The position numbers and the translations under genes are program-made. A DNA stretch of 64,000 nt, from positions 1-64,000 of the forward strand of contig DASPIW010000034.1 of assembly GCA_035628915.1 (NCBI GenBank). The letters are read 5' to 3'. A model generated the notes under the pieces. It saw only the letters and a list, made by a program, of their open reading frames with translations, ran no database searches and was not told where the DNA came from. Shown here one piece after another: positions 51,414 to 60,436 of this stretch (the first letter of the stretch is position 1; each line of letters opens with the position of its first letter). The stretch comes from JARBUG01 sp035628915. Its GTDB lineage: Bacteria > Bacillota > Sulfobacillia > Symbiobacteriales > Symbiobacteriaceae.

Positions 51414-51494
51414 TGGCTGTCCTCCTGCACCCCTGCATGGTATCATTTTCCCTTTTTCGGCTTTACCTCAAAAATTCCTCTATAAAGAAAACGT

Positions 51495-51525
51495 AAGGGG
51501 CTGCCGTTTTGTGCGGCAGCCCCTT
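51495..51525 (-). terminator. Terminator of deoB
   Basis: A 12-bp perfect stem (AAGGGGCTGCCG / CGGCAGCCCCTT) with a 7-base loop; on the minus strand ACGTTTTCTTT follows. Confidence 0.85.
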
Positions 51526-51534
51526 GAAAAGAGT

Positions 51535-52722
51535 TCAGTTTTCTGATCGGATCAGGTCAGCGAAGCTGGTGCCGGCGCCGCCGTAGGCCACGCCCAGCAA
51601 ATCGGCCACCGTTGCGCCGAGGTCAGCCAGGGTTGGCCGGGTGCCCACGTCGGCACCGGGCCGGATCGTCTGCCCATACAGCAGCACGGGCACATACTCC
51701 CGCGTGTGGTCGGTGCCCGGGAACGTCGGATCGTTACCATGGTCGGCGGTAATCACCAGCACGTCGTCCGGACGGAGCTTCGCCTTGATGCCGGAGAGCG
51801 CCTTGTCAAAGGCGATCAGCGCCTGTGCGTACCCTTCCACGTCCCGGCGGTGGCCGTAGAGCATGTCAAAATCAACCAGGTTGGCGAAGATCAGCCCTGA
51901 CTCCTGCCGGTCCAGGCACTGATGAATCACCCGGACCCCGTCGGCGTTGTCCTTGGTATGCTCAGCAAACGTGATCCCGTGGCCGGAGAAGATATCCTCA
52001 ATTTTGCCGACGGCCATGACAGAGAGGCCAGCTTCCCTAAGGTCGTCCAGCAGCATGTGCGGCGGCTCGATGGCGTAATCCTTCCGGTTCGACGTCCGCT
52101 TGAACGTGGTGGCGTCGCTGCCCGCAAACGGGCGGGCGATGACCCGGCCCACCCGGTGCGGCGGTGCGAGCAGGTCCCGTGCGATCTGGCAGATGTCGTA
52201 CAGCCGCTGCAGGCCGAAGCTCTCTTCGCTGGCCGCGACCTGAAAGACCGAATCCGCACTGGTGTAGACGATGGGCAGCCCCGTGCGCAGGTGCTCCTCG
52301 CCCAGTTCCTTGATGATCTCCGTGCCTGAAGCCACGGTGTTGCCCAGCACCCCGGGCAGGCCGGTCCGCCTGCAGAATTCGGCGATCAGATCCGGCGGAA
52401 ACCCCTCCGGATAGGTCCGGAACGGCGCCGTGGGCGGCACCCCGACCATCTCGAAGTGGCCCGTCATGGTGTCCTTGCCGTGCGACGCCAGCGCCATGCG
52501 GCCGAAGGCCCCGGCGGGCGCCGCTGCGGGCGGCGTCCCCGCGATGGAGACGATATTGCCCAGGCCGAGCCGGCCCAGGTCAGGCAGTTCCAGGCCGCCC
52601 CGGGCGGCGGCCATGTTGCCCAGCGTGTTGCTCCCGGCGTCGCCCCACTCCGGCGCATCCGGCAGCGCCCCCGCTCCCACGCTGTCGATGATGATCAGCA
52701 AGACTCGGTTGACTTTGGTCAT
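51535..52722 (-). CDS. deoB: Phosphopentomutase
   Basis: 395 residues from ATG 52722. Metal-binding motifs of the alkaline-phosphatase superfamily: VLLIIIDSVGAGALPDAPEWG, DTMTGHFEMVG around the active Thr, ITADHGNDPTFPGTDHTREY. It interconverts ribose-1-P and ribose-5-P in nucleoside salvage. In Bacillus drm (deoB) also lies near xerD and dacF, as here. Confidence 0.95.
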   Translation of the reverse strand: MTKVNRVLLIIIDSVGAGALPDAPEWGDAGSNTLGNMAAARGGLELPDLGRLGLGNIVSIAGTPPAAAPAGAFGRMALASHGKDTMTGHFEMVGVPPTAPFRTYPEGFPPDLIAEFCRRTGLPGVLGNTVASGTEIIKELGEEHLRTGLPIVYTSADSVFQVAASEESFGLQRLYDICQIARDLLAPPHRVGRVIARPFAGSDATTFKRTSNRKDYAIEPPHMLLDDLREAGLSVMAVGKIEDIFSGHGITFAEHTKDNADGVRVIHQCLDRQESGLIFANLVDFDMLYGHRRDVEGYAQALIAFDKALSGIKAKLRPDDVLVITADHGNDPTFPGTDHTREYVPVLLYGQTIRPGADVGTRPTLADLGATVADLLGVAYGGAGTSFADLIRSEN

Positions 52723-52833
52723 CGCCACATCCCCTCGGTACCAGTCTGACAGCCCTTACTATAGCATAAAGCGGAAGAGGGCGGCCATCGCCGGGCCACC
52801 CCCCTGGTGCTCACGTATGGATAAGTACGGCGC

Positions 52834-53721
52834 CTACGCCCTGGGATGAGCCTTGGCGTACACTTCCTTGATGCGGCCGCGCGTCACCTGCGTGTAAATC
52901 TGGGTGGTGGAGATGTCGGCGTGGCCGAGCATCTCCTGGACGGAGCGCAGGTCAGCCCCGTTCTCCAGCAAGTGGGTCGCGAAGGAGTGGCGCAGCGTGT
53001 GCGGGGTGATCTCCTTCTCGATCTTCGCATCTTCCGCGTACTTCTTGACGATCTTCCAGAAGCCCTGGCGGGTCAGCCGGTGACCGTGGTGGTTGACGAA
53101 GAGCGCCTGCTCTTCCCGCTCCCGGACCAGCCGCGTCCGGGCGACGCCCAGGTAGTCCCGGCAGGACTGAATGGCCAGCGAGCCGAGGGGGACGATGCGC
53201 TCCTTGGAGCCCTTGCCCGAACACTTGATGTAGCCCATTTCCAGATTGACGTCGGTCACGTCCAAGGAGACCAGTTCGGAGACCCGGATGCCGGTGGCAT
53301 AGAGCAGTTCGAGCATCGCCCGGTCCCGCACGCCCGCCGCCTGACCGGCATCAGGCTGGGCCAGCAGCCGCTCCACTTCGGTGACGGAGAGCACTTTCGG
53401 GAGCCGCTTCTCCAGTTTGGGCGACTCGAGGTTGGCGGTCGGATCGCTGCCGATCCGGTTTTCCCGCACCAGGAACTGATAGAACGCTTTCAGCGCCGCC
53501 AGCCGCCGGGCAATCGTGGCGGTGGCCTTCCCCTGGGACTGCAAGTACAGTAGATAGTTTACGATCGTCGTCCGGGAGACGGAGTCGAGGGCGGACTCAT
53601 CATCGGTCTCCAGGAACTCGGAATATTGCCGGAGGTCTCGTCCGTAGGACTCCAGCGTGTTCATTGCCAAGCCCCGCTCCACGCTGAGGTAGTTGATGAA
53701 CTCATGGATCAACTTTTTCAT
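52834..53721 (-). CDS. xerD: Tyrosine recombinase XerD
   Basis: 295 residues, family length. N-terminal SAM-like domain (INYLSVERGLAMNTLESYGRDL). Catalytic residues: Arg in LLYATGIRVSELV, His-x-x-Arg in HTLRHSFATHLL, and Tyr in STTQIYTQVTR. With XerC it resolves chromosome dimers at dif. AAGGGGA before the ATG. Confidence 0.95.
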   Translation of the reverse strand: MKKLIHEFINYLSVERGLAMNTLESYGRDLRQYSEFLETDDESALDSVSRTTIVNYLLYLQSQGKATATIARRLAALKAFYQFLVRENRIGSDPTANLESPKLEKRLPKVLSVTEVERLLAQPDAGQAAGVRDRAMLELLYATGIRVSELVSLDVTDVNLEMGYIKCSGKGSKERIVPLGSLAIQSCRDYLGVARTRLVREREEQALFVNHHGHRLTRQGFWKIVKKYAEDAKIEKEITPHTLRHSFATHLLENGADLRSVQEMLGHADISTTQIYTQVTRGRIKEVYAKAHPRA

Positions 53722-53933
53722 CCCGCATCCCCTTCGCGCCTGTTGTGGTAATCATTCTCTCGCATACTGGGGCGAATTATGCGTGGGACTTGGCCGTTTT
53801 TGTCAATTCTACATAACGCGGAGCTTTCCTGCTCCCAAACTTATGCCCCTGCGACCGTCCACAGGCTTTACCAGTGTAACCTTATGACGACCTCCGTCTG
53901 GGTATACCCTTTCGGGCAATGGGAAAAAGAATC

Positions 53934-54058
53934 AGCCACAGATTACACGGATTACACAGATTTGTTAATTATTAATATTCGAATTCCTCTATTGACGAGG
54001 AAACTCGAACTTAATAATCTTCCAATCCGTGAAATCCGTGTAATCCGTGGCAAAAAGC
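53934..54058. repeat. Long hairpin repeat of the CCACAGATTACACGG type
   Basis: The arms GCCACAGATTACACGGATT... and ...ATCCGTGTAATCCGTGGC are nearly perfect complements around an AT-rich centre. It fills much of the 352-bp gap between xerD and ald; the remainder (53722-53933) shows no gene. Similar elements recur in many bacterial genomes. Related in design to the repeats at 44893 and 59174. Confidence 0.8.
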
Positions 54059-54073
54059 CGCCCGTGGCCTGGA

Positions 54074-55201
54074 TCAAATGCTGTGCTCGATCACCGTATC
54101 GAGCGGCACGTAAGGCAGGCTGTGCGCCTGCGCCACGGCCTCGTAGACGACGTTGCCGCCGACGACGTTGACGCCCTTGGCAAGGGCGGCGTTCTCCATG
54201 ATCGCTTTCTTCCAGCCCTTGTTCGCAAGCTGCAGGGCATAGGGCAGCGTGACGTTGGTCAAGGCATAGGTGGAAGTACGGGGCACCGCGCCGGGCATAT
54301 TCGCCACGGAATAGTGGATAACGCCGAACTTCTCATAAACGGGGTCCATATGGGTCGTCACCCGGTCGATCGTCTCCACGGAGCCGCCCTGGTCGATGGC
54401 GACGTCGACAATCACGGAGCCGGGCTTCATGTTCTGGACCATCTCGGTGGTGACCAGGTGCGGGGCCCGGGCGCCCGGAATCAGGACAGCGCCGATGAGC
54501 AGGTCACACTTGGCCACTTCGGAGGCGATCACATACTCGTTGGACACCCGCGTGCGAATCCGGCCGAAGAAGACATCGTCAAGGTAGCGCAGCCGGTCCG
54601 GGTTGATGTCGATCATGACGACGTCGGCGCCGAGGCCCATCGCCATTTTGGCTGCGTTGGTGCCCACCACGCCGCCGCCGATGATGACCACCGAGCCGGG
54701 GGCCACGCCGGGCACGCCGCCCAGCAGCACGCCGCGGCCGCCGTGGGCCTTTTCCAGGAAGTGGGCGCCGATCTGCACCGCCATGCGGCCGGCCACTTCG
54801 CTCATGGGCATCAGCAGCGGCAGGGACTTGTCGGGCAGCTGAACGGTTTCGTATGCGATGGCAACAATCCGCTTTTCAACCAGCTTCCGGGTCAGTTCGG
54901 GCTCCGGGGCCAGATGTAGATAGGTAAAGAGGATCTGCCCTTCGTGGAACAGGTCATATTCCGGCGGAAGGGGTTCCTTGACCTTGACGATCATGTCAGC
55001 GGCGGCGTAGACTTCCCGGGCTGTCGCCAGCATAACGCCGCCGGCCGCTATGTACTCCTGATCCTCAAACCCGGAACCCTTGCCGGCACCTTTCTCGAAC
55101 ACGACTTTGTGCCCGGCTTTGACCATCGCGGATACTCCCGCCGGAGTCAGACCGACTCGATTCTCGTACGCCTTGATCTCTTTCGGTACGCCAACCAGCA
55201 C
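54074..55201 (-). CDS. ald: Alanine dehydrogenase
   Basis: 375 residues; GTG start with GGAAGGAGAG ahead. N-terminal VGVPKEIKAYENRVGLTPAGV, catalytic Lys in MIVKVKEPLPPEY and His in FTYLHLAPEPEL. The NAD-binding fold has VIIGGGVVGTNAAKMAMGLGADV. It converts L-alanine to pyruvate and ammonia; in sporeformers it is used for growth on alanine and during sporulation. Confidence 0.95.
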   Translation of the reverse strand: MLVGVPKEIKAYENRVGLTPAGVSAMVKAGHKVVFEKGAGKGSGFEDQEYIAAGGVMLATAREVYAAADMIVKVKEPLPPEYDLFHEGQILFTYLHLAPEPELTRKLVEKRIVAIAYETVQLPDKSLPLLMPMSEVAGRMAVQIGAHFLEKAHGGRGVLLGGVPGVAPGSVVIIGGGVVGTNAAKMAMGLGADVVMIDINPDRLRYLDDVFFGRIRTRVSNEYVIASEVAKCDLLIGAVLIPGARAPHLVTTEMVQNMKPGSVIVDVAIDQGGSVETIDRVTTHMDPVYEKFGVIHYSVANMPGAVPRTSTYALTNVTLPYALQLANKGWKKAIMENAALAKGVNVVGGNVVYEAVAQAHSLPYVPLDTVIEHSI

Positions 55202-55354
55202 GTGGCTCTCTCCTTCCGCACCTTCCCGGTCGCGGGTTGCGGGGATGCAACCGGGCGGGCCTTAGATGTAGGGTGTGCGCAACGACCGATCCATACGCGA
55301 CTGGAATCTGGAGGCGGATACCACCCTGAGTATGGCAGATGCGAACGCACGCTG

Positions 55355-55392
55355 GCAAGACCCTGACACCGATGTGCCAGGGTCTTGCCACT
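55355..55392 (-). terminator. Hairpin after spoIIM
   Basis: A 13-bp perfect stem (TGGCAAGACCCTG / CAGGGTCTTGCCA) with a small inner pairing (CAC/GTG). It lies 11 bp beyond the spoIIM stop. The T-run is weak. Confidence 0.6.
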
Positions 55393-55402
55393 TGCCTGAT
55401 CC

Positions 55403-56053
55403 TTAAGAGAGATGGAGCCATGATGCCGCCAGGCGGGCGAGACCGGGCGATACGTATGCTTCCACGAGGCCCGCCAGCAGCAGCACCAATCCCGTGGCCA
55501 TCAGGGTAGCCGTAAACCTGGCCAGCGCAGGATAAAAGTTCGGCAGACGGCGCCGCTCCCGCCAGGAGCGGATGACCTGCAGCGAGAACCCGGACGCCGC
55601 CGTGCCGCCCATAATGAGCGCCGGGATCATCAGCAGGCTGTGGGGCACGTGGCCGGCCACGCCCAGCGCGAGACCGCCCCAGCCGAGTTCGGCCGTCAGG
55701 AAGCTGATCGTAAACCCGGACACGAACCCAAAAACGAGGGCGCCAATCACCGTGCAGGGCACGGCCAGCAGCGAAATGCCCAGAATCCAGAAGAAGCCCA
55801 GCTCCTTGAGCGAGCGGACGAGCGACTGCCGCAGGATCAGCCAGCCGTCCGTGACTGCCGGATGGGCGATCCGCTCCATCGATTCGCCCAGGTAGGCGAC
55901 CAGTTCCGTCCGATCACGCTCGCTGACGCTGCGCACGGCCAGCCCCCCGAAAACTACGCCGATCACGAAAAAGCCTGCCAGCAGCAAAATCAGGCCGGTG
56001 TTCCGGCGCACGTAGTCCTCGAAGCTGCGCTGATATCGGTGTAGCAACTGCAC
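55403..56053 (-). CDS. spoIIM: Stage II sporulation protein M
   Basis: 216 residues with five membrane helices. SpoIIM features: NTGLILLLAGFFVIGVVFGGLAVRS, LGFFWILGISLLAVPCTVIGALVFGFVSGFTISFL-type segments, and GVAGHVPHSLLMIPALIMGGTAASGFSLQVI. It is part of the DMP complex that degrades septal and mother-cell-side peptidoglycan during engulfment. In Bacillus it lies near xerD and drm, as here. Confidence 0.9.
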   Translation of the reverse strand: MQLLHRYQRSFEDYVRRNTGLILLLAGFFVIGVVFGGLAVRSVSERDRTELVAYLGESMERIAHPAVTDGWLILRQSLVRSLKELGFFWILGISLLAVPCTVIGALVFGFVSGFTISFLTAELGWGGLALGVAGHVPHSLLMIPALIMGGTAASGFSLQVIRSWRERRRLPNFYPALARFTATLMATGLVLLLAGLVEAYVSPGLARLAASWLHLS

Positions 56054-56120
56054 GGCCCCGCCAGCCCCTTCCGGAGTCGATTCCAGTAAAGGCTATGCGG
56101 GGCCCGTCCACGTTATGTCT

Positions 56121-57323
56121 CTACTCCGCCACCACTTTTCCGTAGACCCCGCCGGCCCCGGCTTCAATGGCAAGGGCGCCGTCCCGAGCGGCGGCTACCA
56201 GGCGAGCCAGCTTCGGTCCCACCACTTCGGCGAGCTCGCCCTCCGTGGCCCGGTGCAGCACGCCCATCTCCGTGCCGAAGGCGGCGAGCAGCCGCTCCAG
56301 GGCCCGCTTGCCCAGACCGGGCACAAACGCCAGGGGAATCTGGTGGACGTAAGGGGGCCGCTCGCGGGGAACGGCACGCACCCCGGCCCGCTCCTGCAGG
56401 GGACGGTAGTGGCGAATCCGGTCCAGCACGCCCAGCACCAGCTTATGCCCCGGGGAGACCGGGCACTCCAGCACCGGCGGCTCCCCTTCCAAACGATGGT
56501 CGCAGTCCAGGCAGTACGTCCGGTGGTATTTGCCTAGCCGCGGGTCGAGCCCGTAATTGGCCGCCACCCGGCGCCCCTGCTCCTCCCGCAGGGCCAGGGC
56601 CAGCTCGTCAAAGGTGGGCGCCGCGACGCGGATCAGGTTATATTCCCGCCCGATTTTCCCGAGGGAGTGCGAGTCGGAATTCGTCACATAGGTGAAGCGG
56701 GTCAGTTCCGGCAGTTCATCGGCCAGCTCCGTGTCCGACGAGAGCCCCAGTTCCACCGCGGGCACGTACCGCCAGAGCTCAGGCGCAATCACCTCGCCCA
56801 CCGTTGCCGCCGCGCCCAGGGTCGACTTGAACGGCGTGAAGATGTGTGCGGGTATCACAATGCCGCCCAGCCCGCCGACAAACTCCACGACCTCGGAGGC
56901 GGACGTGCCGTGGTGCCGCTGGGTGGAGAGCTGCCGGTTCCGGACCCGGGCCTGCTGCCATGCGCCCAGCTCCCGCAGTTCCCGGGCGCCGCGCACGTAG
57001 CAGGTCAGGTGAACCGCCTTGCCACAGGGGCCGTGGGTCACCTCCACCTCCGCCCCGGGTATCAAGGTCACTTCTCCGCCGAACGAAAGCCCGCCGCCGG
57101 GCAGCTCCTCTACCTTCCCGGCCGCCAGCAGCCGCTCCAGGTCGTGGAGGGCGCCCGCCGTGGACGCGTCAATCACGCCCACCATGCCGATGCCCTTGCG
57201 CTCCCGGCATTCGATGAGGATGTTCTCCAGCGTCAGGTCCCGGGCCGCGCTGATCTTCACGCCGCCGCCGGGCTCGCCCGCCCATCCCAGGTGGATGTGC
57301 AGGTCCAGATAGACCTCCTGCAA
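56121..57323 (-). CDS. Endonuclease Q/YqxK-like PHP-domain protein
   Basis: 400 residues from TTG 57323 (MQEVYLDLHIHLG in outline); an ATG 30 bp upstream at 57353 overlaps the Nudix gene. PHP metal motifs: LDLHIHLG, GMVGVIDAS, GAEVEVTHGPCGKAVHL, VIPAHIFTPFKS and TNSDSHSLGKIG. Next is a Cys-pair zinc site (YCLDCDHRL) and a helix-hairpin-helix near the end (FVPGLGKRALERLL). EndoQ cleaves at deaminated bases in DNA. It overlaps or abuts the Nudix gene. Confidence 0.8.
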   Translation of the reverse strand: MQEVYLDLHIHLGWAGEPGGGVKISAARDLTLENILIECRERKGIGMVGVIDASTAGALHDLERLLAAGKVEELPGGGLSFGGEVTLIPGAEVEVTHGPCGKAVHLTCYVRGARELRELGAWQQARVRNRQLSTQRHHGTSASEVVEFVGGLGGIVIPAHIFTPFKSTLGAAATVGEVIAPELWRYVPAVELGLSSDTELADELPELTRFTYVTNSDSHSLGKIGREYNLIRVAAPTFDELALALREEQGRRVAANYGLDPRLGKYHRTYCLDCDHRLEGEPPVLECPVSPGHKLVLGVLDRIRHYRPLQERAGVRAVPRERPPYVHQIPLAFVPGLGKRALERLLAAFGTEMGVLHRATEGELAEVVGPKLARLVAAARDGALAIEAGAGGVYGKVVAE

Positions 57324-57327
57324 ACCG

Positions 57328-57852
57328 CTAGCGGGCGCCGGCAAGCCGGGCATAGAGCAGCACCCCCGCCAGCGTCTTCGCGTCGCGAATCTCGCCCGCC
57401 AGGGCCATGCGCAGCGATTCCGCGAGGCTATACCGCTCCACTTCGATCTCCTCGTCTTCGTCACCGGGCAGGCGTGAAGGCGTCAGGTCTTCCGCCAGAT
57501 AGAGGTGCAGCAGCTCCGAGCAGAAGCCGGGGGCGCTGAAGAACTCCCCGATCTTCGTCAGCTTGCCGGCCTTGTAGCCCGCTTCTTCCTGAATCTCCCG
57601 GGCGGCGGTCACGTCCGGCTCCTCGCCGGGCTCCCGGGTGCCGGCCACCAACTCCAGCAGCGGCTCCCCGGCGGCGTAGCGGTATTGCCGGACGAAAAGC
57701 AGGTCGCCGTTCTCCACGGCAACGACAACGACGGCGCCGGGATGGGCGACCACATCACGCTTCAGTTCCTTGCCGTCCGCCATGCGCAAGGTGTCCTTCC
57801 GGACGGTGATCGAGTGGCCCCGGTAAATCTCCTCCGACTTGATGCATTCCAT
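57328..57852 (-). CDS. Nudix hydrolase, ADP-ribose pyrophosphatase type
   Basis: 174 residues from ATG 57852 (GGAGG 11 bp ahead). The Nudix box is GTREPGEEPDVTAAREIQEEAGY (GX5EX7REUXEEXGU) in outline. N-terminal IYRGHSITVRKDTLRMADG and VVVVAVENGDLLFVRQYRYA match NudF/ADP-ribose pyrophosphatases. In Bacillus nudF also stands next to the yqxK/spoIIM region. Confidence 0.9.
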   Translation of the reverse strand: MECIKSEEIYRGHSITVRKDTLRMADGKELKRDVVAHPGAVVVVAVENGDLLFVRQYRYAAGEPLLELVAGTREPGEEPDVTAAREIQEEAGYKAGKLTKIGEFFSAPGFCSELLHLYLAEDLTPSRLPGDEDEEIEVERYSLAESLRMALAGEIRDAKTLAGVLLYARLAGAR

Positions 57853-57935
57853 GCTGCGCAAGCCTCCTGCGTATGTACATCACTGCTCATGGTAGCACCC
57901 GAAACGCGCAAAAGCGAGGCCGGATGCAGACGCCA

Positions 57936-57960
57936 AGGCGCCGGCAGCGTGCCGGCGCCT
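57936..57960 (-). terminator. Hairpin after the first butyrate kinase gene
   Basis: AGGCGCCGGC and GCCGGCGCCT form a perfect 10-bp stem with a 5-base loop; no strong T-run. Confidence 0.6.
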
Positions 57961-57967
57961 GGTCAAT

Positions 57968-59047
57968 CTAGTATTCCTTCGCGCTCTCCTCGCCCCTGAG
58001 CACCCGCAGGGCGCCTTCGTTCAGGGCGGTCATCTCATCTTCACCGGGGTAGATGATCACGGGGGCGATCCACTGGGTGCACTCCGTGATCCACTGGACC
58101 AGGGGCTTGGAGCGGGCCAGGCCACCCGTCAGGATGATCCGGTCCACCTTGCCCTGCAGGGCGACGGCGCACCGGCCGATCTCCTTGGCCACCTGGTAGG
58201 CCATCGCCTCAAAGACCGTCTCGGCCTTCGGGTCGCTGCCGCTGACGGCCCGGTTCTCCACATCGCGGGCGTCGTTCGTCTTCAGGTGCGCCACGAAGCC
58301 GCCTTTGCCCACGGCCATTTTGGAGATTTCGGGCAGGGTGTAGCGCCACGAGTAGCACATATGGACCAGACCCAGGGACGGCAGGGTGCCCGCGCGCTCC
58401 GGCGACATGGGGCCTTCGCCGTCCAGAGCATTGTTCACGTCGACGACCCGGCCCCGGTGATGGGCGCCCACCGAGACGCCGCCGCCCAGGTGCACAATAA
58501 TCAGGTTCAGTTCATCGTAGGGCCGGTTCAGTTCCCGGGCGGCCCGGCGCGCCACCGCCTTCTGGTTCAGTGCATGGAAGATCGACCGCCGGGGCATCGT
58601 CGGAATGCCAGAGATTCGTGCGACCGGCTCCAGTTCATCGACTACGACGGGATCGACGATAAAGGCGGGCACCCCGCCGGCGGCCCGGGCGATCTCCCAG
58701 GCCAGGGCGGCGCCCAGGTTGGAGGCATGCTCGCCTTGCAGGCCGGCTTTCAGGTCGGTCAGCATCCGTTCACATACGCGGTACGTGCCGCCGGGAATGG
58801 GCCGGAGCAAGCCGCCGCGGCCAACCACAGCGGACAGGCTCTCCGGCGTGATGCCGACCGAGGCCAGCCACTGCAGGATCATCTCCTTGCGGTAGGCGTA
58901 CTGATCATACACGCGAGTGAATCGGGAGAGCTCCTCGGCGCTGTGCCGCAAATCTTCCTTGAAGGCCAGCCGCTCATCGTCGAAGACGGCGATCTTCGTA
59001 GAAGTGGAGCCGGGGTTGATGATCAGCAGACTGTGCGTAGAGACCAC
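57968..59047 (-). CDS. buk: Butyrate kinase, canonical copy
   Basis: 359 residues; GTG start with GGAAGAGG ahead. The intact phosphate-binding loop is LLIINPGSTSTKIAVFDD. Further family motifs: GRGGLLRPIPGGTYRV, LNLIIVHLGGGVSVGAH, GRVVDVNNALDGEGPMSPERAG. It converts butyryl- or branched acyl-phosphate to the acid with ATP formation. Last gene of the module, behind a hairpin repeat and the terminator of the adjacent dehydrogenase gene, so it is probably transcribed separately. Confidence 0.95.
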   Translation of the reverse strand: MVSTHSLLIINPGSTSTKIAVFDDERLAFKEDLRHSAEELSRFTRVYDQYAYRKEMILQWLASVGITPESLSAVVGRGGLLRPIPGGTYRVCERMLTDLKAGLQGEHASNLGAALAWEIARAAGGVPAFIVDPVVVDELEPVARISGIPTMPRRSIFHALNQKAVARRAARELNRPYDELNLIIVHLGGGVSVGAHHRGRVVDVNNALDGEGPMSPERAGTLPSLGLVHMCYSWRYTLPEISKMAVGKGGFVAHLKTNDARDVENRAVSGSDPKAETVFEAMAYQVAKEIGRCAVALQGKVDRIILTGGLARSKPLVQWITECTQWIAPVIIYPGEDEMTALNEGALRVLRGEESAKEY

Positions 59048-59173
59048 GGCCCTCTTCCTTTCATCCAGTAAGGTCCTGCGGATGATAGCGTATCACACGA
59101 CGCTTCGTGGTCTCAAGCTACCTTCCGGGGTGGGCTTTCCTGACTATGGCGGTTGATCCTGGTCTATCTTGGG

Positions 59174-59281
59174 GCATTTTTTGCCACGGAGGACACGGAG
59201 GACGCGGAGAACACGGAATGGGAAAAGATGCAGAAAGGGTTCCGTGAGATTCCGCGTGCTCCGTGTCCTCCGTGGCTATTT
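59174..59281. repeat. Long hairpin repeat of the CCACGGAGGACACGG type
   Basis: The left arm GCCACGGAGGACACGGAGGA... and right arm ...CTCCGTGTCCTCCGTGGC are near-perfect complements. Same family as 44893-45003. It lies between buk and the terminator of the adjacent dehydrogenase gene. Confidence 0.85.
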
Positions 59282-59292
59282 CCCTTTCCCGA

Positions 59293-59329
59293 AAAACAAG
59301 GCTCCTCACGCATATAGGCGCGAGGAGCC
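59293..59329 (-). terminator. Terminator of the first branched-chain dehydrogenase gene
   Basis: GGCTCCTC and GAGGAGCC pair over a 14-base loop; on the minus strand TTGTTTTTC follows. It starts 19 bp after the stop codon. Confidence 0.75.
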
Positions 59330-59347
59330 CCAATCCACAACCCAAGG

Positions 59348-60415
59348 TTACTCCGCTACATACATCCGGTTAATGGAGTGAATCCGGCGAATCCGCTCCT
59401 CCGAGACCCGGTCCGCCGCCTCGGCAGTGGTGATGCCCTGTACGTTCGCCGTTTCGAAGATCTTCATCAGCTTATCGAAGATCGTATTGACCCGACCGTA
59501 GGCCCGATCCCGGTCGTAGCCGCTGGGGTTGAACTCCTCGGCCACATTGATCACGCCGCCGCCGTTGATGACGTAGTCCGGCGCATACAGAATCCCCAGA
59601 TCCTTCAGCACCTGCGCATGGCGCGGCTCCTTGAGCTGGTTGTTCGCCGCGCCCGCCACCACCTTGCACTTCAGCTGCGGAATCGTCGCATCGTTCAGGG
59701 TGGCGCCCAGGGCGCAGGGCGAATAGACATCGCAAGCAACGGCGTAGATGGCGTCCGGTGCGACGCCGGTCGCCCCGAACTCCTTGACCGCCTTCTCCAC
59801 CGACTCCGGGTTGATATCGGTCACAATCAGCTTGGCGCCTTCGTCGTGCAGGTGCTCGCACAGATGATACCCGACCTTGCCCAGGCCCTGCACCGCCACG
59901 ACCTTGCCCTTCAGCGACTCGGAGCCGAAGGCGAACTTGGCCGCCGCCTTCATGCCGCGGTAGACGCCGAACGCCGTCACCGGCGACGGATCGCCCGAGA
60001 CATCGCCCCGGCCGGAGACATGGCTGGTCTCCATCAGCACGTAGTTCATGTCGGCGACGGTGGTGCCCACATCTTCCGCCGTAATATAGCGGCCGCCCAG
60101 CGACTGGACGAACTTGCCGAACGCCCGGAAGAGCTCCTCGCTCTTGTCCGCCTTGGCGTCGCCCCAAATGACCGCCTTGCCGCCGCCCAGGTTCAGGCCC
60201 ATGGCAGCATTCTTGTAGGACATGCCGCGGGAGAGGCGCATCACGTCGGTGATGGCGTCCTCTTCCTTCTCATACTTCCAGAAGCGGGTGCCGCCCAGGG
60301 CCGGCCCCAGCGTCGTATCATGAATTCCGATGATCGCCTTCAGTCCGGACGTCTTGTCATAACAGAAAACTACCTGCTCATGTCCGAACTTCTCCATCAT
60401 CTCGAAAATCCCCAT
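59348..60415 (-). CDS. bcd: Leucine/branched-chain amino-acid dehydrogenase, copy 1
   Basis: 355 residues. Family motifs: HDTTLGPALGGTRFWKY, catalytic Lys in LGGGKAVIWGDA, GRYITAEDVGTTVADM, NAD-binding VAVQGLGKVGYHL, and NNQLKEPRH...APDYVINGGGVINV. It oxidises Leu, Val or Ile to 2-oxo acids. It precedes buk and follows ptb in transcription order. About half the residues match copy 2 at 62365-63438 by eye. Confidence 0.9.
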   Translation of the reverse strand: MGIFEMMEKFGHEQVVFCYDKTSGLKAIIGIHDTTLGPALGGTRFWKYEKEEDAITDVMRLSRGMSYKNAAMGLNLGGGKAVIWGDAKADKSEELFRAFGKFVQSLGGRYITAEDVGTTVADMNYVLMETSHVSGRGDVSGDPSPVTAFGVYRGMKAAAKFAFGSESLKGKVVAVQGLGKVGYHLCEHLHDEGAKLIVTDINPESVEKAVKEFGATGVAPDAIYAVACDVYSPCALGATLNDATIPQLKCKVVAGAANNQLKEPRHAQVLKDLGILYAPDYVINGGGVINVAEEFNPSGYDRDRAYGRVNTIFDKLMKIFETANVQGITTAEAADRVSEERIRRIHSINRMYVAE

Positions 60416-60436
60416 CGCAAACGCCCTCCTAAGGAG

